A stretch of DNA of 64,000 nucleotides from Paraphaeosphaeria minitans (lineage: Eukaryota; Ascomycota; Dothideomycetes; Pleosporales; Didymosphaeriaceae): the NCBI GenBank assembly GCA_015832175.1, contig WJXW01000003.1, positions 992,001 through 1,056,000 on the forward strand, in the 5' to 3' direction. Shown piece by piece: positions 23,037 through 35,489 of this stretch. The translations under genes were made by a program, and so were the position numbers. The notes beneath the pieces are model-generated. The model saw nothing but the letters and a program-made list of their open reading frames with translations, had not been told where the DNA came from and did no database searches. Each line of letters begins with the position of its first letter. Positions within the stretch are counted from its first letter, which is position 1.

Positions 23037-26000
23037 ATGCCCAAGCCATTCCACCGCAAACCTTTAGCCCACGGCTCGTCATCCCTCTTTCGCTACCTGT
23101 TTCCCCACACGACCCAAGGCGCACGCGCTCACCTGTCCAAGATCCGCCACGAGACCCTACCCACGCTCAAGCACCGCACCCAGTCCCGCATATACAGATA
23201 TCTTGTCTATAGGCAGTCCCGCAAGCTTGTCAAGCCGGGTATATTCCAGCGACTGCGCGGCCATACCAGGAAGCGCGTAGGCAACGATTACCTCGAACAT
23301 GAAGCGCGGCTGCGGCACCAGAAGCTGACCAAGACTGCAACAAGCGGAGAGTCTCGGGGCAAGGTGATGAGTTTCCAAGACAGTTATGCGCCGCGGGAGC
23401 CGGGCCAGCGAAGGAAGAAGCTCGCAGGATACCTCAAGGCGGCGAACGAGTTGCGGCAGACGTATCAGCAACAGTATGCGCCGAGCTGGACCCGGTCCGA
23501 GGGAACTTACGAGTACGAAGATGACACGCCAGGGGCCTTCCCCGACGCTGCCATTGTGCGTAGCGGCGAGGAAGAGATGATTCTGTTTCCCAGCTATGCG
23601 CGGAAGCACGTCAAGAAGAAGGTGAGTTAATTTGACTGTTGATAGAGCAATTCGCTGACTCCTGAAGCCCGAAACTGAACCGGGAACAACACAAGAAACA
23701 CCGGGCGATGGCCGCGGCGTGCGAGACACAACAGGCGCCGGCGATGCCGAGTTTTGGAAGCAGCAATGGGATAACTACGAGGACAATAACGCTATTGTTG
23801 ATGTGGACGTGAGAGGGTGGATATATTCGCCGCACAAAGGGCAGATGTCCAGGAAACAACGCCTCTTTATTGGACTGGCGCGACAGCTTGTAGGAATATC
23901 AGCTCCCGCCGCTGGCACGCAATCCTCCAGTGCGTCCGCAAGCCCACGTCCCAGCAGAGAGCCAAGTCCGGGCCAGCTCACCCACCACGAGCGGGCGCAG
24001 ATGAAGCAAGCACAACAGGACGAACAACTCGCCGCCAATGAAGCAGAGGAGCTCTTACGGAGAGGCGAACGAGAAGCCCAGGCGGCGGCCAAAGGAGCCT
24101 ACAGCGAAAAGCCCAGCGACGATGCAGACAGTATACGGGACGTCCGCACGAACAATCTGTCGCACCGAATATCGAACAACTCACTGAACAGCGTGGACAA
24201 CATCAAGCCGCTACGAAAACAGGCGTCGTGGAACCAGCCATCCGAAATGAGTCCCGCAGAAGCTGCAGAAGCACATGCGCGCCTCATGGCTCGTCTTCGC
24301 CATTTCCTCGCAATACCCATGGCCAACACACCCATCAGTGTCTTCTTCTACAATGAGCAGATCTCGAAACAGAGGACCGTTTACACGAATCCATCCGGCC
24401 ACTTCAGTGTGAGCGCAGCCTTGGACTTTGTGCCCACCCATGTTCGTATTCTTGCATCCGAGCAACTTTCTGCGACAGAAGAGGTCATAATTACGGAGTC
24501 GCAAGGTGTCAGTGTAATAAGTGACATCGACGACACCATCAAGCACTCTGCGATTACCAGTGGAGCCCGCGAAATTTTCCGCAATGCATTCATTCGAGAG
24601 CTAGACGACCTCACCATCGATGGCGTGCGCGAGTGGTACAACAAGATGGCGGATATGGGAGTAAAATTCCATTACGTTTCCAATTCACCTTGGCAGCTGT
24701 ATCCTGTCATATCAAAATATTTTTCGCTAGCTGGATTGCCGAATGGCTCGTTCCATTTGAAGCAGTACAGCGGCATGTTGCAAGGCATCTTTGAGCCGGT
24801 CGCGGAGAGGAAGAAGGGCACGCTTGATAAAATCGCGCGAGACTTTCCGGAGAGAAAGTTCATCCTGATCGGCGACAGCGGAGAGGCTGACCTTGAGGTG
24901 TACACAGACTTTGTGTTGGAGAACCCCGGAAGAGTAGTTGCTGTCTTCATACGGGATGTGACCTCGTCTGATGGGGGAGGGTTTTTTGACCCTTCTATTG
25001 ATCCCATGTCTCGCGGCAGTTCTACACAGTCGTCTGTGCAGGGCAATGGAAACTCATCGAGCAGGTGGCAGGCATCCTCCGAGGACAATGACCCGGAGTA
25101 TAGAGCAGCTATAGCAGCTTCATTACGCGAGATGGAAATGGAAGAAGAAAGAAGATCGCGATCGCTATTTCCTCAACTTAAAGAGGATCAACCAGCGTCA
25201 CGACCTCAGTTACCACCTCGAAGATCCGATCCCGAAGCCACGTCGCCACCACCGGTACAGAATCTCATCGATCCCGAATCGGATAATGAACCGAAGATGA
25301 AGCCTACCATCCGACGTGTGCAAACCGATGGCCCAGAGCAGACCGAGGACCCTCGTGTAACCATGTCGCCAAGAGCAAGTGCGAAATCGGTTCCAGTACC
25401 ACCCACAAAACCTGTGAGTTTGCGCAGCAACTCCGGCGATTCGACCTCACAGTCACTGTCATCGAAAGCACCACCTCCGCCTAAGCCACGCAAGCCATCC
25501 TCCAATGTACAGCAGTCAAGTCCTTTATCACAGCAATCCTCAAACGCATCCGCAGGAAAGCCACCGATCGCTCCAAAGCCAAATCTTCAGTCCCAGCAAA
25601 GCTACGCCGGCATGGCCCGCGATAAATTGTACTCGGTGTACACCAATCTACCAGCCGCGTCATCATACCTACACTCCAACTCCTCGGAGTTTGACGACAC
25701 TGCCAGCACCAAGAAAGCGCCTCCCCCACCTCCTCCACCCCGCCGCGGATTAACAGCTTACCCAGCCGCAGCCGCGGGCTTTGTTGGCACAAAAGCGCAC
25801 ACCGCTTGGCAACACGCGCCACCTATCCCTCATCACAGCACCCGGCCCAACGCGTCTACCACTCAACCCTTTTCGACCAATGCAACAAACCAGCTGCCGC
25901 ACCGAAAGAGCACTGGATCGACGCTGGGAGCCAATGGGTATGGCGAGGCGGGCAGGGTGGTCGATAAGAGGGAGATGCTGTGGCGGCAGAGGTGGGCGAG

Positions 26001-26151
26001 GGCAGAGCAGGTGCTTAAAGAGCAGGGCGTTGTGTTGAGGAGTTGGAGGGTTGGCAGTGATGTCGAGGGGGTGGCGGAGAAGGTTGTCAAAGAGGCAGCA
26101 AAGAGGGAGAAAAGGGAAGGCAGCGGGAGTGCGGAGAGGAGGAGTAGGTAG
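23037..26151 (+). CDS. APP1: Actin-patch phosphatidate phosphatase App1
   Basis: Mg2+-dependent phosphatidate phosphatase of the DxDxT class, which in yeast acts at cortical actin patches. Exons are 23037-23621 and 23668-26151 with a 46-bp intron (GTGAGT, CTGACT branch), giving 1022 aa; yeast App1 has 587. The N-terminal third has RGWIYSPHKGQMSRKQRLF, followed by a linker rich in Ser, Gln and Ala. The catalytic motif is DIDDT at residues 481-485, followed by SNSPWQLYP and KFILIGDSGEADLEVY, the rest of the phosphatase core. The C-terminal 350 residues are disordered and Pro-rich (for example KAPPPPPPPRRGL), probable SH3 ligands for actin-patch partners. A UIM-like stretch (DPEYRAAIAASLREMEMEEE) follows the catalytic domain and could bind ubiquitin. 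Confidence 0.95.
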
Positions 26152-26359
26152 ACACGGAGACAGAATACAGCTGTGCGTACATCATCACCAACGTACATTT
26201 TGTCTGTTTCCAATACCAAAGTTGTCTATTCAACTGCGTTTTGACAACATATCCAAAGATGCTGGATTGAACTCGCAAACGATGCAAAGCAGCAGTCTGT
26301 ATACAAGTACGTGGTAGCGTTACAGCATATGCGACATAAATCCAAGCGTGGCGATGCGT

Positions 26360-26995
26360 CTATCGGACGACTCCATCCTTGCCCGCCATAGCAGCCTCCC
26401 TCTCCTGTTGCTCCTGTATAAGCTGCTCTTCCGTCCGCTTGTTGCCCCTGGCAATCACTGTGCACGTGCGTCAGCGCGGCTGGTCTTGATGCACAGCACC
26501 TTCGTATACCGCGCCTCGAGGCTTCGACGAAACGTAGCACCATAGGATGGGCTGGGTCAGTCGAAGAGGTCAAACTTACATCTATCAATCAAGCCTCCCT
26601 TCTTGTGCTCGCCGACTTTGTCCGCCTCTTCGAATTCCTTGAGATACGCCTCGCGCTCTTCCAGCGGCAGCGCCGCGAGCTCCTCGTCGAAGCTCTCACG
26701 TTGCACTGTGCAGCCGTGTTAGCATACATCTCGACTCGCCCCAACTGCCCAACCGGCCAAGCAAGCAAGCAAGCGAGCGAGCGAGATAAGAGTACAGCAT
26801 CAACGCCAACATTTCCCGAAACCGAACCTCTCATGCAACGCGGCACACAAACACAAACACAGGCACTCTCCCAGCAGCCGAAAGAGATGACGTACCATCA
26901 CTGGCGTGCGTCCCGCTCGGAAACGCGGCCTCCTCCGCTTGCGACTTGCGGCGGATGTGCAGCTTGTCCTTGAGTTTGTCCATGGTCGACGACAT
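26360..26995 (-). CDS. Small charged fungal protein of unknown function
   Basis: Three exons in reading order: 26995-26896, 26705-26580 and 26457-26360, giving 107 aa. Introns are 190 and 122 bp, longer than elsewhere here; donors are GTACGT and GTAAGT and both acceptors end CACAG. It starts MSSTMDKLKDKLHIRRKS, has a middle block FDEELAALPLEEREAYLKEF and ends LIARGNKRTEEQLIQEQQER. It is predicted to be largely helical and highly charged, with no TM segment or signal. I do not recognise a named family. Agreement of phase at both introns and the protein-like composition support the model. Intron 1 holds a CAAG/CGAG tetranucleotide run. Confidence 0.8.
26757..26786. repeat. Tetranucleotide run inside intron 1 of the small minus-strand gene
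   Basis: Tandem CAAG units pass into CGAG units over about 30 bp. A slippage-prone microsatellite; it is intronic, so no coding effect is expected. Confidence 0.8.
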
Positions 26996-27750
26996 GATTT
27001 AACGATTTGGCGTAGATATCGATTGACGTGTTTGCGGGGAGAAATAAAAGATGTGGTGGTGTACGGAGTAGCGGGGGAAGCCAGTGGCTGAGGTGGAGGG
27101 GCTCAGCCTTAGCGGATACCTACGTCATTGATGCGTGTTGGAGCTTGCTTGACTGCGAGTGTTGTGTAATAATTGGAATCTGGGTTGGGGAATTTGGTAG
27201 AAGAGCTGTGGATGGTCTAGGGTGCATGCGGGTGTGCGGCGGGAACTTGGAAGTCGGATGCGGTGTCCAGGTGGGAATGAGTCGGTGGGCGAATCACGTG
27301 ATGCTGTCTTTCTCTCGCAGGCATGCAGGGCTCCGAGTGCGAAACTACTGATCGGATGAGTGTAATAGGCCGAGAGCTCTATCTGAGTGACGTTTCACGG
27401 GTATGTAATATGTAGTGGCAACTGTTCAAAGTAGCAGCTAGTATGCGCCCGCATCGGTACAGGAGACAGCAAAGCAGTAGCACTAGCACTACCTAGCACT
27501 AGGTAGTCCTAAATGGTTAAGGATCGTGTAAAGTCTTTTGAGAATAGGATCTCCGGGGCACAGTAAAGCCAGCTGTGCCATTTGGATCGGATCATGACAG
27601 ATTGAAAAAGAACTCGCTCTTCGGCAGTATCATACAGCCACAAACCCGGGAGGTCTACCAACTCCAACATCAGAGGCCACAACCACATATACAATAGCCA
27701 CACGCGGCATCTACTATGCACTTCCATCGCAGTCAATACGAACATATCAC
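26996..27750. other. Intergenic between small gene and DNMT5 3' end
   Basis: Upstream region of the 107-aa gene and downstream region of DNMT5. A perfect inverted repeat ACTACCTAG-CA-CTAGGTAGT lies at 27488-27507. No gene is seen. Confidence 0.4.
27488..27507. repeat. Perfect 9-bp inverted repeat
   Basis: ACTACCTAG and its exact reverse complement CTAGGTAGT are separated by CA, about 240 bp beyond the DNMT5 stop. It could form a hairpin in the 3' UTR or be a small footprint; no T-run is attached. Confidence 0.7.
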
Positions 27751-30700
27751 TCAGTCCCCAAACCCGTCCGAGAACTTGATCAAACTTGTAAAGCTCTCCG
27801 GACTCTCCTGCACCCCCATCACTCCCCTCGACCTCCCATCCTCTACCCAACTCACAGGCACCAACGCCATTCCCCCTAACTCATTCCTTACCAGCTTCGT
27901 CCTCTCCTTCTGCTCGAGTTTTGTCTGAGGCAGACTCACTGGCGCCGTGACATCCGTGATGCCGTCCCTGCGCTTGTGCCGGTGCTCTAGGATGTCTACA
28001 TCGACCGTGCGCAACGCGGCAAAGTGATAGACGTGAACCTTCTTCTCCTGGCCGTAGCGGCGTGACCGTGCGATGGCTTGTTCCATTGCTGCGTCGTATT
28101 CATACTGGCTTTTTACGAGGACGGGGGCGACAAAGAGAATGTGGTTTGCGTTGAAGAGATTCCTGTTATGTGAGAGTTAGTGGTGTTTAGAGCTGACTGG
28201 ACATGGGAAGGACTTACACTCCTGCCGCGGTCTCACTGGTCAGGTCGAGGATGAGAGCCTTCACGTCGGGGTTTTTCTTGAACGCTTGGATAGCCTTGGC
28301 GGGGTACTTCTCGCTGGGTGCCAAGTGTGAGATGTTGTGGTGATCACAAAGCTCCTTGAGATCGCTGATCGTACGGTTTTCTGGAGCGAAGACAAGACAC
28401 TGATCGTCTTCTGGGAGCTCTGCTATCAGCTTCGCAACGGCGTCCAGCTTGCGGCCAAAGCTCCGTCTAGATTCCGTTTCCTTTTGGAATCCAAGGTGCG
28501 TGGCTTTGACGAGGTTTATAGCTTGGACAGTGGTGTTACAGCTGGGCACTACGCAAACTTCATTGTCAGTCCTGACTGAAAGGCAGGACTTGCATGACAG
28601 ATGACCGCAGCTCGAAGTCAAGTATAGATCGGCGATGGCCGTACTGCCTTGACACTCTGGCGCATCGCAATGCCTCGTGAGGTTGGAATTTTCACACAGT
28701 GGCTGCAGCAGCCTCTGCACGTTGGAAATGAAGCGTTTTGACCTAGTCTGGAAGGTGAGTTGATTTGCAGTCGTGCGGAGCTTCGACAATGCCTTCTTTG
28801 TGTTTTTGACCTTTTCGTCCATCTTGTTCCCCTCGATGGTGAACTGATCACGATCCGGGTTGGCTTCAGCATCCTTCAGCAATGCACGGATCATCCTAGT
28901 TGCCTTGTCATCGCCGAGCCAATTATCGATGCAAACGTCCTTCCTGAAGTACGCATAAAGCTGTGAGATGGATCCCTCATCCTGTGCGTTCTTCTGTAGG
29001 CCCTTGAAGTTTCTCTTGCGGTGGCCTTCAAAGCCACGCAAGAGTCTGTTTAACTCAGTTACTGTCTCTCGGTATTCATTTGCTCTTGTCTGCAAGAGTG
29101 TTTGAAGACCTGATTCGCCTTCATTTGAATAGTATAGCAAGGCGCACTTCAATAGCGCGTCTTCTCCAGTACTAGATCCATTCAGACTTGCGTTCAGTCT
29201 ATTAGTCCGATCCGCGCCTTCTGTGTTCTTCATGCGTTTCAGAGCCATTCGCTGAGAGATCAAGTGCTGTGAGAGTTCCAGATAGACAGCGTGATGCGCA
29301 ACGTCCAAATCAATGACCCGAAGCGACTCAGAGCAACTAATGTGCTCAAGGGACGGTTCGTTCTGTCGTACGAACTTATCCAGGAACTCTTGCGCAAGTT
29401 GATGACGGGCTTGGTGCCAATGCGGAGACATGGTCTCACTGTGTGCTAGAAACCTCTCTACCCTAGTCTGGGCCTCACTCTGCATTTCCTCCACGTGCGT
29501 TTGTTTTCTGGTATTCGATCGAGCCGAGTACCTGCCAAGGTGGATGCCTAAGAACGATGAGATGTTATCGACATCGGCAAAGGATCCTAACGCAGGCGTC
29601 CCTGAAAGAACCCATCGCTTGTGCGCTGCAATGGCCTTGATAGAAACGGAGGAAAGTAGGTTGTCATTGGCTTTCTTCTGTTCTTTTTGGTGTACATTAA
29701 GATAATGGTACTCGTCAACTACCAATCTGTTGAAGCGGAACATATGCAAGAGAGGAACGGAAGATACGTGCGTTTTCCCTTTCTTGGATTTGACCTTTGC
29801 CTCATGATACTTCCTGCCAGCTTGTGTGGCATTGTAGGGCTGATATTGGCTACCATGCCGCAATTGAAGAGGCAAGGTCATGTTATACTCATCTCGGCTT
29901 AGTCGCTCGCGGAGCAGGCTGTCTGTGCTTGCACTGAACTCGGCAAAATCCATGCTCTGCTGCTTCGCAACCTGCGCAGGTAGTTCTTGCTGGACGCGTT
30001 CCATCCATGCCTCGAAAGCTCGGCGGTTGGGGGTACCTTTGATGGACGCAGTCGCTGGTTCAGGCATTGCGGAGAAGCCGGCGAGGTGGGCGATGTAGTC
30101 GCGATCTGCTAGAACAGCCCAGGAGACAATGACCACTCGGCTATTCTTCATGTCTTCAAATGTTAAACTCTGAAGCTCGGCAAAAGTCTTGATCGAAACG
30201 ATGCTATAGAGCTCGTACAGATTCCTGCCAAGGAACTTCTCGAACTCCTCTTGCCATTGGTCAACAAGATGTGGAGGGCAGACAATGAGCGTAGCCGCTG
30301 TGTCCACGAGGTGTAGCTTCTGCGTGGTTACCGAATTGTTCAATTTTATAACGGACGAGTCCTCTCTGCACTCTTCAAACTCGCTCTCAATCAGTGCAAT
30401 GGTAATGACAGTTTTACCGAAGCTTGGTCGGTCTGCGAGAACTCCACCGCGTACCAGAGTCTTTGCTTGAGCTCGAGCCTCGGCCCGCCATCCCAGCTTT
30501 GCATGAACAGCTTCTTCGACCTCAGTGAGGGTGAAAGGCATACCGCGTTCTTGGGCCCGCATCCATTCAAGCGCTCGAGGTTGGGCTCCACGCAACTCAT
30601 ACGCTATCATGAGTCTTTTCGGGAACGGTTTGTCGGTGGCATTGCTCTGCAAGCGGAAGTCTGGAAATCGAACGGAAGCTGCTCCTCTTTGATTGATCAA

Positions 30701-33700
30701 GAGCCTCCAAGAAATATTTACCGGCTCTGTGAGAGTCAATCTCCTCGTTCCAAGGAGATTTCTGGCGGCGCGGTGTGCTAAAGAATTTATGTTGACACCG
30801 AACTTGATACGAGTTGTCTTGCTGACAGTGTCTGACTCAATATGGAAAATTGGGCAGCGGGTCTTGATGGCGCGCTCGCGCGTGGCGGCTGCTTTTGGGT
30901 TCTCGTATGCAGTAGCAACTCCAGCCTTGTCGACGCTCCAGAGGAGCCCTGGAAACGCTGGTGCACATGCACACTCGGCATCTGAGCTTGAACCAAATGG
31001 TTGCCAAACTGGAAAAGACGGTGCTGAAGATACACTGTCTAGCGCCCATAAGTAGGCATCCAGCTTCTTGGTGGGTAGGACTTCGAGTGCCTCCACCTCT
31101 AAGACGCTGATGGCGTTTGTGCATACACTCTTCTCTTTAATCAATGACTTGGGACTTGTCAACACTCTTGCGCTCAACGAGAGCACGTCTGAGGCTAGTT
31201 TTATGGTACCGAAGTCTGCGCGTTCCCATGATCCGAAGGAAATTGCTTCGACAGAGTTGGTGTTAGTATCGGCATTGTCCTCGGGCCGCCAAGACGGTCT
31301 CAGATGAGCGAGAGACTGGCGGTGATCCCCCGAACGCAACCTCTCACAACTATAGCTGAAATGGAATGAATCATCTGTTCCGCGGCCGAGGGGATCTGGA
31401 TCAAGGAAGAAGTAAAGTACTGGCTCTGAAGATCTCTTGTACAGCGAATTGCATGCAGTGCCACAGTGTGGGAGGTGCTCATACTGTCCAGTGATGTCGT
31501 CCCAATCTTGGGGCAAATTGACCGGTCTATCATCGTCAAGCCGGATATGGAGCGTTGCGGGTATGGTCTCCGTCTGGAAGTCACGGAGTCCTAATTTGTT
31601 TTTAAACGATTTGGAAGTCTCGGATGAACCATGAATGCGCAGAGGAATGGTGTAAACCGAAGGAACGTAGATCTCCCACTCAGCTGAGAGTAGATGATCT
31701 TTCACTGAGCCTCTGGCAACCGGATTCCGGAGTAGTGCCCGCAGAGCACTGTTACCAGGCAGTTCTGATGGGGAACGAATATATAGTAACCATTGAAGCT
31801 CCTCGCCAATGCAGAGCTCCAAGTAGGCTTGCTCTGACTCATACAACACTTTCCAAACGCCGGGGTGCCTTGTGAACCCTCCAATGTAGAATTGTCTTGA
31901 CTCGATGTCGACATCATGCACTCGTTGCTGAAATTCTTCAATGAGATCGTCGCGAGGAAGTTGGGCTTGAAAGGTGGTGGAAAAGCTAAATCCCGAAAAG
32001 TTCTTGAAGCTGATACGTGAGGGCAGCTTCGGTCTCCACTCGTTCATGAAAGTGCTGGGTCTCTGCAGACGCGTTGTTCTCTCAATTGTGGCGACGTAGA
32101 CGTGTTTTGGGTTGCCAGCGTGCAACGCGCAGGCATTATGCCTGCATTCTGCACAGCTCTGTATGACTGCCTCGCAAACCATCTCGTCGCACTCGCGACT
32201 ACATAGTCGTGAGCTCTGATGCGCGTGCTGAGTAAGTGCTTTGATATCGATGGCTTGGGGTTCTATAATGTTCGGTACATACGTCGAGAGGTTTCCCAGT
32301 CTAGCAAGCTTATTGGTCGAGGGTACGAGTTTTTCCATACGTTGTTGTTGGGCTAAGGAGGAGCCTTTGAGGAAATGGGAGGCGCAGATTATGGCCGAGA
32401 GCTGGGAAGTTGCAATGACTGTCGTACTCATGGCATTTCCAGCCAAATCCTGCAATTCGGCCGCACTTTCGCGAGCTAAGTGAATTTTGTCTAGCGGTAG
32501 ACCCTGAAGTCCCAATAACTCCATACCACTTAATGGTTGTTGCCGGTTGGTTGAGAATGGTTGCCCCTTCGGAGTGATGCAGGAGACCAGCCCTGGGTTA
32601 TCGTGGAATCGGTCAGCATTTTGGCTGACATCCCAAATCATCTCTTTGTACGATGCATCGATGCCATCAAGCACGGCTGCTCGGAGGTAAGCAACTTCTA
32701 TGGCCTCCCACTCCCGAGACGACCTGGCGGTGAACCAATCATCATCAGCATGATCGAACGGCCTGAGTGATCATGTTAGCAGGGAACTAATAGTTGAAGA
32801 ATGCAACGCATTATGTAGAACAACATCTGAACATCTGGGCTTTCCCAGAAGGGCATCAACATACTTTTTCGTGCCATTCTCACTCCATTTAGTGCATGGG
32901 CGCTTGACTCCCAACCCGAGCTCTGACCGCATGTGGTCATACCGCAGCTTGCACAGTTCCCATGCCCATTCAGACGCGAGTGGGCTGCAATCAACAGAAC
33001 CACGCGGGAAATTAGCAAGAAACGTTTCGTAAGAGCTACTGCAGGGTCGCTCTAGTTTGCGCATTGTATCCTTCCAACCTTGAACAGATTTGGAAGCCTT
33101 CTTGCCAGAACCCCTTCGGTCAATTGCGATCATGTACATCCGCTCACGCGTCTGCGGGTAATAATAGCGTTTCGTATCGCAATAGATCCACCCTGCCTCG
33201 TAATCAATGTCCGACCACTGGGAAACAACATCATCCCAAGTGGACGCTTTGCTTTTTACATTCTCAAGTAAGACAATGCTGGGCCGAAATCGCCTCGAGT
33301 ATTCGTAGACGGCCATCCAAGTCTCGCCTGATTCTCCGTTTTCTTTGAGGCTCTTTTGGTGGTTGTTCTGCCTCGACAGATTCTTACAAGAGAACCCCGC
33401 AATCACGATATCCACGCCGTCAGGTATTGTCTCTACTGACCCATAGGCTGTGGTCGCAGTAGTAGCTCCCTCTGCGATGAACTCACGAACATCTCTGAAA
33501 AGAAGCTCGGGCGCCCAATTCCGCTCGATAAAGGCTTGCTTGAAAGGCTCAATTTCCACACTGAAAAGATGTCGAAATTGAAGGGGTGGCCGATCATCGG
33601 TATCCAAAGCGGCTCCTGACGCGATCAAACCAAATAGAGGTGACTCGGTTCCAGAGCACATAGTCGCAACATTAATAGAGCGATCTAGCTTCTTCAATGC

Positions 33701-35489
33701 ATCTGCAAGCCCCAGGTCGACAGCCCGGGAAGTAAGATCTGCGAAGATCGCCTCGTTATCGTGCATTGGTGGAAGACTGAAATCGATGCCCTTGCGAGTG
33801 GTTTTTGAAGACGCAGCTATTTTTTCCCTAGGCTTCGCGAAGTGCTCAGGCTCAACGTCCACATCTGATAACACGTCTTCTTCATCCGTTCCTTGGTCAA
33901 TCAACAGTTCGGTGGCGGAAAAATCTTCAATTTCTTCGTCTTCTTCTTCACCGGAATCGGCCTCTTCTTCGCCGGAACTCCCTTCGTAAGAACTGAAATT
34001 TTCTGCCGACTCATTGTCTGACAGATGCAGAGGCGGCGGAGTATATGTTACATTGTAGTTCGCAGTACTACGACGCGCACGCGAACTAACACGATCGAGC
34101 ACGGAAGGTCGGTGCTGTCGTTGCTTTGCGGAAGAGTCTTTGTCTGATAGACTTGAGTTCGCTGCATACGTAGGTTCATCCATCTCAATTTCTGGAGAAT
34201 GCGCAAGCACCGGCGTTGAGTCCTCTGTCTCTGATTCGGTTGAAGGAGGTGAATGGAGCGCAGCTCCACCTGCCTCTGTCAGTAGTTGGTGAGCTGCAGC
34301 ATCAGAGCCATCAGTGATGTCGTCCAATTCAATATTGTCAGGCGCTTTCTCTACTGAATCTTCCGGTGTCCATATGTCCTGCTGGTTGACATGCCTCTGC
34401 TTGAAGGTCGACAGGGTAGCACTAGGACTTGTTTTGGTCGCTGCTGATCTGCTAGCCCGTGCGATATTCAACAAAGCTACATGTTTATCAGGTGACACGG
34501 TCTTGCTTTCTTTGGAAGTTTTCCGCGATTCAGTCACACCTTTCGAAGATGCTCCTTCTACGTCAGCTTCTGAAGCAACATCCAGCACATCCACCCGTGA
34601 CCCGATGCGGCTTTGTTGCTTTGAGACCCTTGTTGTTGATTCCGCCCTAGCATCCATCGTGCTCACATCGGTGCCTGATCCTCTCCTACGCCGCATTCGC
34701 GAGCTCGAAGGTACTGTGGCATCCTCGGACATCGATGCCTGTCTCTGCTGGTCTGAATTGATAAGAGTGTCTCTTCGGGAAGTCTCTTGTAACCCAGGCT
34801 CTGTTGCATCATGCGATCGGTCCGCATTCTGCCCTCGCAGCTGGTGTCCGACAAAGGTAGTCTGCAGGAAAGCTCGGGTATTGGAGTTGGCTGTGCGACG
34901 CACAGGTACGCCGCACGTTTTGTTTCTCCTTATGCACACATCGCAAGAGATTCCACCGTTTCCCTTCTGCCAAGGCCTCCCATCTGGATAACGACATCGA
35001 GCATGTCCTCGGCTCTTGCATTGTGGACATCGAGCGTTCAGTGCTGCCTTCTCTGCGGCTGTCGCCTCTCTGCACGTGTTCTTATTCTCCTTGACACACC
35101 TTGTGCACTTGTCGCTCCCTTCTTCAAATATGCACGTGAAGGCATAAAGGCCGCCGCGCCTGCGGCATAAGAAGCAAGTATGAGGGGGCGGAGGGTCGTC
35201 ATGCGTCGGTACTAGGGCTGATGTTTGCGCATCGTCGGCGGCAGTAGGACTTTCTGAAACTACAAACATTTAGCTGCGACACGTGACAAGTACTGACAGA
35301 TGGCTTACCCTCGATTCGGACGGAGACGCGTCTAGGGGTCGGCTGGCCCGGTATTAAACTCTCCACCGCTTTACGCTTGTTGGACGGCGTTAAACGCGAC
35401 ACGACACGCCCGGTGTTCTCCTCGTATTCCAGTGTAGGAATACTCGGGCTACGTGCACGTTTTCGAGACGATGTGCGCGTTGTCGGCAT
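27751..35489 (-). CDS. DNMT5: DNMT5-type cytosine-5 DNA methyltransferase fused to RING and SNF2 ATPase
   Basis: Exons in reading order: 35489-35309, 35259-32865, 32723-28218 and 28162-27751, giving 2497 aa; introns are 49, 141 and 55 bp. Order: two six-Cys modules (residues 89-123 and 138-176); a long acidic/Ser linker; a C5-methyltransferase domain with MCSGTESP (594-601), catalytic Cys685 in GFSCKNLS, ENV (726-728) and QTRERMYMIAI; a middle region with a further Cys/His cluster; and an SNF2 ATPase with DRPSFGKT (Lys about 1629) and DEYH (1862-1865). A RING-like C3HC4 follows (from Cys2211), then the helicase C lobe ending in QAIARSRRYGQ (about 2389). DNMT5 enzymes couple ATP hydrolysis to maintenance CG methylation, as shown for Cryptococcus Dnmt5. 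No chromodomain is seen here. Catalytic motifs look intact. The 141-bp intron is the least certain junction, though its GTATGT donor, CAG acceptor and phase agree. Confidence 0.93.

Noticed and set aside
23157..23729. 190-codon minus-strand ORF
   Set aside because: Antisense to the first exon of APP1; no recognisable domain.
34314..34991. 225-codon plus-strand ORF
   Set aside because: Antisense to the DNMT5 linker region; composition explained by the Ser/Asp-rich coding strand.
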